Below the pieces are notes generated by a model that was not told where the DNA came from, made no database searches, and saw only the letters and a list, made by a program, of their open reading frames with translations. A program made the translations under genes and the position numbers. A DNA stretch of 64,000 nucleotides, taken from Pseudomonadota bacterium. Its GTDB lineage: Bacteria > Pseudomonadota > Alphaproteobacteria > Rhodobacterales > Rhodobacteraceae. The DNA is taken from positions 1-64,000 of the forward strand of contig JAIUPD010000004.1 in NCBI GenBank assembly GCA_020161615.1, read 5' to 3'. This document shows positions 63,359 through 64,000 of the stretch, piece by piece; the first letter of the stretch is position 1, and each line of letters opens with the position of its first letter.

Positions 63359-64000
63359 CGCCCGCCATCCGGCCGGAGCGAGGCTGCGAAGGCCGTGATC
63401 CCCAGGGCCAGCAGCGCGATCAGCCAGAAGGCCACCGGCAGCGAGAAGGCGTGCCCGATGCCGCCGATCACCGCCGGCCCCAGCACCATGCCGCCATAGC
63501 CCAGCGTCGCCACCCCGGCGATGGCCCGGCCCTGCGGCGTGTCGCGGTCATTGGCGGCGCGGGTGAAGGCCAGCGGGATCACCACCGAATACCCCAGTCC
63601 CAGCAATGCGAAACCGATCAGCCCGGTGACCAGCGTCTGCCCGACCAGCGCCACGACCAGCCCGGCGAAGGCGAAAAGCCCGGCGATCCGCGCCGTCACC
63701 ACCGGCCCAAGCCGGGCGATGGCATGGCCGGCGGTCAGCCGGGCCACGAACATCGCCGCGGAATAGACGGTGTAGCCGAGCGCGGCGCTCGCCTCGTCCG
63801 TCTGGGCGATCTGGGTCAGGAAGACGGCCGACCAATCGGCCATCGCCCCCTCGCCCAGCGAGGAACAGAAGGCCACGAAACCCACCACCATCAGGCTGCG
63901 CGAGGGCAGGGCGAACCCCGGTCCCTTGGCGGCGCTGCGCTGCGATTCCCAGGGGATCAGCGCCAGCCCCAGGGTCAGCGCCCCGAAGACCAGCGCCACC
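63355..64000 (-). CDS. MFS transporter, C-terminal part (start outside window)
   Basis: At least 215 residues at the right edge; the start is beyond 64000. The visible part has seven hydrophobic helices in the MFS C-terminal pattern, including VGFVAFCSSLGEGAMADWSAVF, GYTVYSAAMFVARLTAG and GYGGMVLGPAVIGGIGHAF. It may be a YbjJ-type efflux or sugar carrier. Its stop overlaps the DarT-like gene start by four bases, so both may share a transcript. Confidence 0.8.
   Translation of the reverse strand, partial: VALVFGALTLGLALIPWESQRSAAKGPGFALPSRSLMVVGFVAFCSSLGEGAMADWSAVFLTQIAQTDEASAALGYTVYSAAMFVARLTAGHAIARLGPVVTARIAGLFAFAGLVVALVGQTLVTGLIGFALLGLGYSVVIPLAFTRAANDRDTPQGRAIAGVATLGYGGMVLGPAVIGGIGHAFSLPVAFWLIALLALGITAFAASLRPDGGR

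Overview
The window reads as chromosome from a high-GC alphaproteobacterium, most likely Rhodobacterales (Paracoccus/Rhodobacter-like). This rests on the strong G/C third-position bias, the Flp/Tad pilus locus, the lysC-ptsP(GAF) pair, the fhs-folD one-carbon block, the chromosomal dnaX-ybaB-recR run and the many tightly overlapping genes (ATGA, GTGA, TGATG junctions). No rRNA, tRNA, CRISPR array, insertion sequence or integrase was recognised. The genus cannot be fixed from this sequence alone.

Layout. 1-2.2 kb: the tail of fhs, a small membrane protein and two tandem folD genes (C1-tetrahydrofolate metabolism). The first folD lacks the catalytic lysine. 2.2-3.9 kb: an ArsR-AHSA1-VOC operon with a clear inverted-repeat operator, then a PaaI-type thioesterase. 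3.9-15.7 kb: an almost complete Tad/Cpa pilus locus on the minus strand, in transcription order flp, cpaB, cpaC, ompA-like, cpaE, cpaF, tadB, tadC, TPR lipoprotein, tadD, cpaA, AAA ATPase. Hairpins after flp and after the ompA-like gene suggest several transcript classes. No tadE/F/G pseudopilin genes lie here. 16-24.5 kb: lytic transglycosylase, ArsC-like protein, pyrD, DUF952, a periplasmic 5'-nucleotidase, hisE/hisF, small membrane proteins and cysteine synthase. 24.5-33.7 kb: a large MscS channel, AlaX, a DMT exporter, DUF2147, EVE, VOC, a WYL regulator and dnaX-ybaB-recR. 33.9-45.6 kb: lgt-midA-pgeF operon, dgkA, a ZitP-like zinc-ribbon membrane protein divergent from ftsE-ftsX-plsC, several small enzymes, accA, and a protein with a pilin-like N-terminus. 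45.7-55.5 kb: lysC, ptsP, nitroreductase, RidA-like, cytochrome b561, ubiquinone-type hydroxylase, amidase and a pseudouridine synthase. 55.5-64 kb: a low-GC HEPN-like gene threaded between polA and the pseudouridine synthase gene, polA, a 41-residue protein gene, pirin, a zf-CHCC protein, an ABC ATPase, a DarT-like (DUF4433-like) protein and a truncated MFS gene.

Most genes are housekeeping. The observations most worth follow-up are: (i) the low-GC HEPN-like gene fitted into the polA operon without any intergenic bases; (ii) the DarT-like ADP-ribosyltransferase without a visible DarG antitoxin; (iii) the tandem folD pair with predicted loss of cyclohydrolase in one copy; (iv) a dispersed stem-loop plus GAGGATATTT...AAGATG element at four gene ends; (v) the ZitP-like protein and a pilin-like protein outside the Tad locus that could belong to the same pilus/polarity system. 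All family assignments are by eye from motifs; no database search was run.
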